Below, piece by piece: positions 5,773-6,455 of a DNA stretch of 6,455 bases. Numbering within the stretch: position 1 is the stretch's first letter; each line of letters opens with the position of its first letter. The DNA is from Deltaproteobacteria bacterium UBA4427 (GTDB lineage: Bacteria; Myxococcota_A; UBA9160; UBA4427). The translations under genes were made by a program, and so were the position numbers. Under the pieces are notes generated by a model. It was not told where the DNA came from. It was given only the letters and a program-made list of their open reading frames with translations, and searched no databases. Location: assembly GCA_002390675.1 (NCBI GenBank), contig DGPZ01000092.1, positions 1 through 6,455 on the forward strand. The letters are read 5' to 3'.

Positions 5773-6258
5773 CTACGCCTCGGAGGTTCCCGGGCCGCCC
5801 GCAGGCATCTCCAAGAATTCAACGAGCAGTGGATCACCTTCGCGTTCGAGATACGCGAAGACCGTGTCGGCGGCGAATTGCTTGTACCAGATCGGCTTGT
5901 AGCCGTGGGGTGCGAGCTTGGCGATCCATTCGTCGGCGTTGTCTACGCGGTACCGGATATGATGCATGCCTTCGCGGCCTAGTTCGATGAACTCGCGATG
6001 AGGGCTCTTGCCGCCTCGCCATTCGATGAACTCCATTTCGAGTTCGCCGGACTTGCCGAAAAGGATGCCGAGATGGGCGTCAGCAATCTCCCCGCGATAT
6101 TCGGCCGCCTCAACGGATCCGTCCATCTCCGTAAAGGGTCCGAAGAGCGCACCGTAGCGAGCCTTCGCGTCTTCCAAAGATTTGACCACGAAGCCAACCT
6201 GATCGATCTGCGGGAGGCCAAGGTGTTCGAGGGATTCGGGTGTGTTGGCTTCAGTCAT
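5773..6258 (-). CDS. VOC/glyoxalase-fold protein, methylmalonyl-CoA epimerase-like
   Basis: A 161-residue protein with two beta-alpha-beta-beta-beta modules of the vicinal oxygen chelate superfamily (glyoxalase, epimerase, dioxygenase). First module: I-D-Q-V-G-F-V-V (18-25) to L-E-M-E-F-I-E-W (73-80). Second module: G-M-H-H-I-R-Y-R-V (97-105) to L-L-V-E-F-L-E (144-150). Compared with methylmalonyl-CoA epimerase, the second-half metal ligands look present (one of H99/H100, and E147) and E76 sits where a glutamine ligand is usual, but the first histidine (I-D-H-V-G) is replaced by Q20. Metal binding is therefore plausible but altered. The ATG at 6258 has AAGGA 5 bases upstream. It follows the P450 end by 59 bases on the same strand, so they probably share a transcript. 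It could isomerise, hydrate or cleave a P450-derived product; a true epimerase function is not assumed. Confidence 0.87.
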   Translation of the reverse strand: MTEANTPESLEHLGLPQIDQVGFVVKSLEDAKARYGALFGPFTEMDGSVEAAEYRGEIADAHLGILFGKSGELEMEFIEWRGGKSPHREFIELGREGMHHIRYRVDNADEWIAKLAPHGYKPIWYKQFAADTVFAYLEREGDPLLVEFLEMPAGGPGTSEA

Positions 6259-6317
6259 CGGAGTCCTTGCTGAATCTGCTTGAAGGAAAGAGGGCGTTCG
6301 TTGGGGCGTAGACGAAT

Positions 6318-6455
6318 CTATGAACGAAACCGAACGGGCATCGCCGAATAGCCCTTCACGAATTCCGTTGCGTAGGTTTCGAGATTGGCTTCGTCGATTT
6401 CGTATTTAGGAAAGCGCTTCAAGATTTCGTTCATCGCGATCTGGCCTTCTTTACG
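6318..6455 (-). CDS. Cytochrome P450, C-terminal 45 residues (runs off the window)
   Basis: Read leftward from the last base, an open frame of 45 codons ends at TAG (6320-6318). Its sequence contains L-K-R-F-P-K-Y-E-I-D (12-21), then T-E-F-V-K-G-Y-S-A-M-P-V-R-F (30-43). This is the closing beta-hairpin of bacterial class I P450s, where F-V-x-G-x-x-x-M-P-V-x-F ends the substrate-pocket loop. The haem-binding cysteine, I-helix and E-x-x-R motif are all outside the window, so activity and subfamily cannot be judged. The protein would be a soluble monooxygenase fed by ferredoxin and a reductase, hydroxylating a lipophilic substrate. It lies directly upstream of the VOC gene. Confidence rests on a short but characteristic segment. 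Confidence 0.83.
   Translation of the reverse strand, partial: RKEGQIAMNEILKRFPKYEIDEANLETYATEFVKGYSAMPVRFRS

Overview
The window is gene-dense bacterial DNA, moderately GC-rich by eye, with good Shine-Dalgarno sequences and tightly packed genes. It encodes parts of an acyl-CoA-centred catabolic pathway: two acyl-CoA dehydrogenase (ACAD) subunits, an AMP-forming acyl-CoA synthetase, a luciferase-like (LLM) F420-type oxidoreductase, an NTF2/SnoaL-like protein, a VOC/glyoxalase-fold protein and the C-terminal end of a cytochrome P450. This mixture is typical of mycobacteria and relatives that degrade steroids or other branched lipids. It also occurs in some uncultured F420-using lineages with similar lipid-degrading gene sets, so the phylum cannot be fixed from this sequence. 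There is no sign of mobile elements, CRISPR, tRNA or rRNA.

Layout. (1) Positions 36-2845, minus strand: a three-gene operon read right to left. A small ACAD subunit (1769-2845) overlaps a large ACAD subunit (606-1769) by one base (TAATG). After 15 bases follows an NTF2-like protein with a GTG start (36-590). (2) Positions 2846-3002: a 157-base divergent intergenic region with a short palindrome over the small ACAD ribosome binding site, a candidate promoter and a perfect 7-bp inverted repeat. (3) Positions 3003-5671, plus strand: the LLM oxidoreductase (3003-3959), a 149-base gap holding a nested inverted repeat, and the acyl-CoA synthetase (4109-5671). (4) Positions 5672-5772: a convergent junction with a 19-bp tandem duplication that copies the synthetase stop codon, followed by a perfect 8-bp stem-loop. 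(5) Positions 5773-6455, minus strand: a VOC protein (5773-6258) preceded by the last 45 codons of a P450 (6318-6455, running off the window).

How the genes could work together (inference): the P450 oxidises a hydrophobic substrate, the synthetase makes the CoA thioester, and the two ACAD proteins form a heteromeric dehydrogenase that introduces the alpha-beta double bond. The two ACADs look complementary. The large one carries the catalytic glutamate (E240) and the Y-S-E-P-G-S-G-S-D motif. The small one lacks that motif and has tryptophan at the aligned glutamate position. This is the arrangement of the M. tuberculosis cholesterol side-chain pairs FadE28-FadE29 and FadE26-FadE27. The NTF2-like, VOC and LLM proteins probably act on intermediates, but their reactions cannot be read from the sequence. 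No wholly new system is evident. The most interesting points are the split ACAD, the divergent control region and the duplicated stop-codon repeat.
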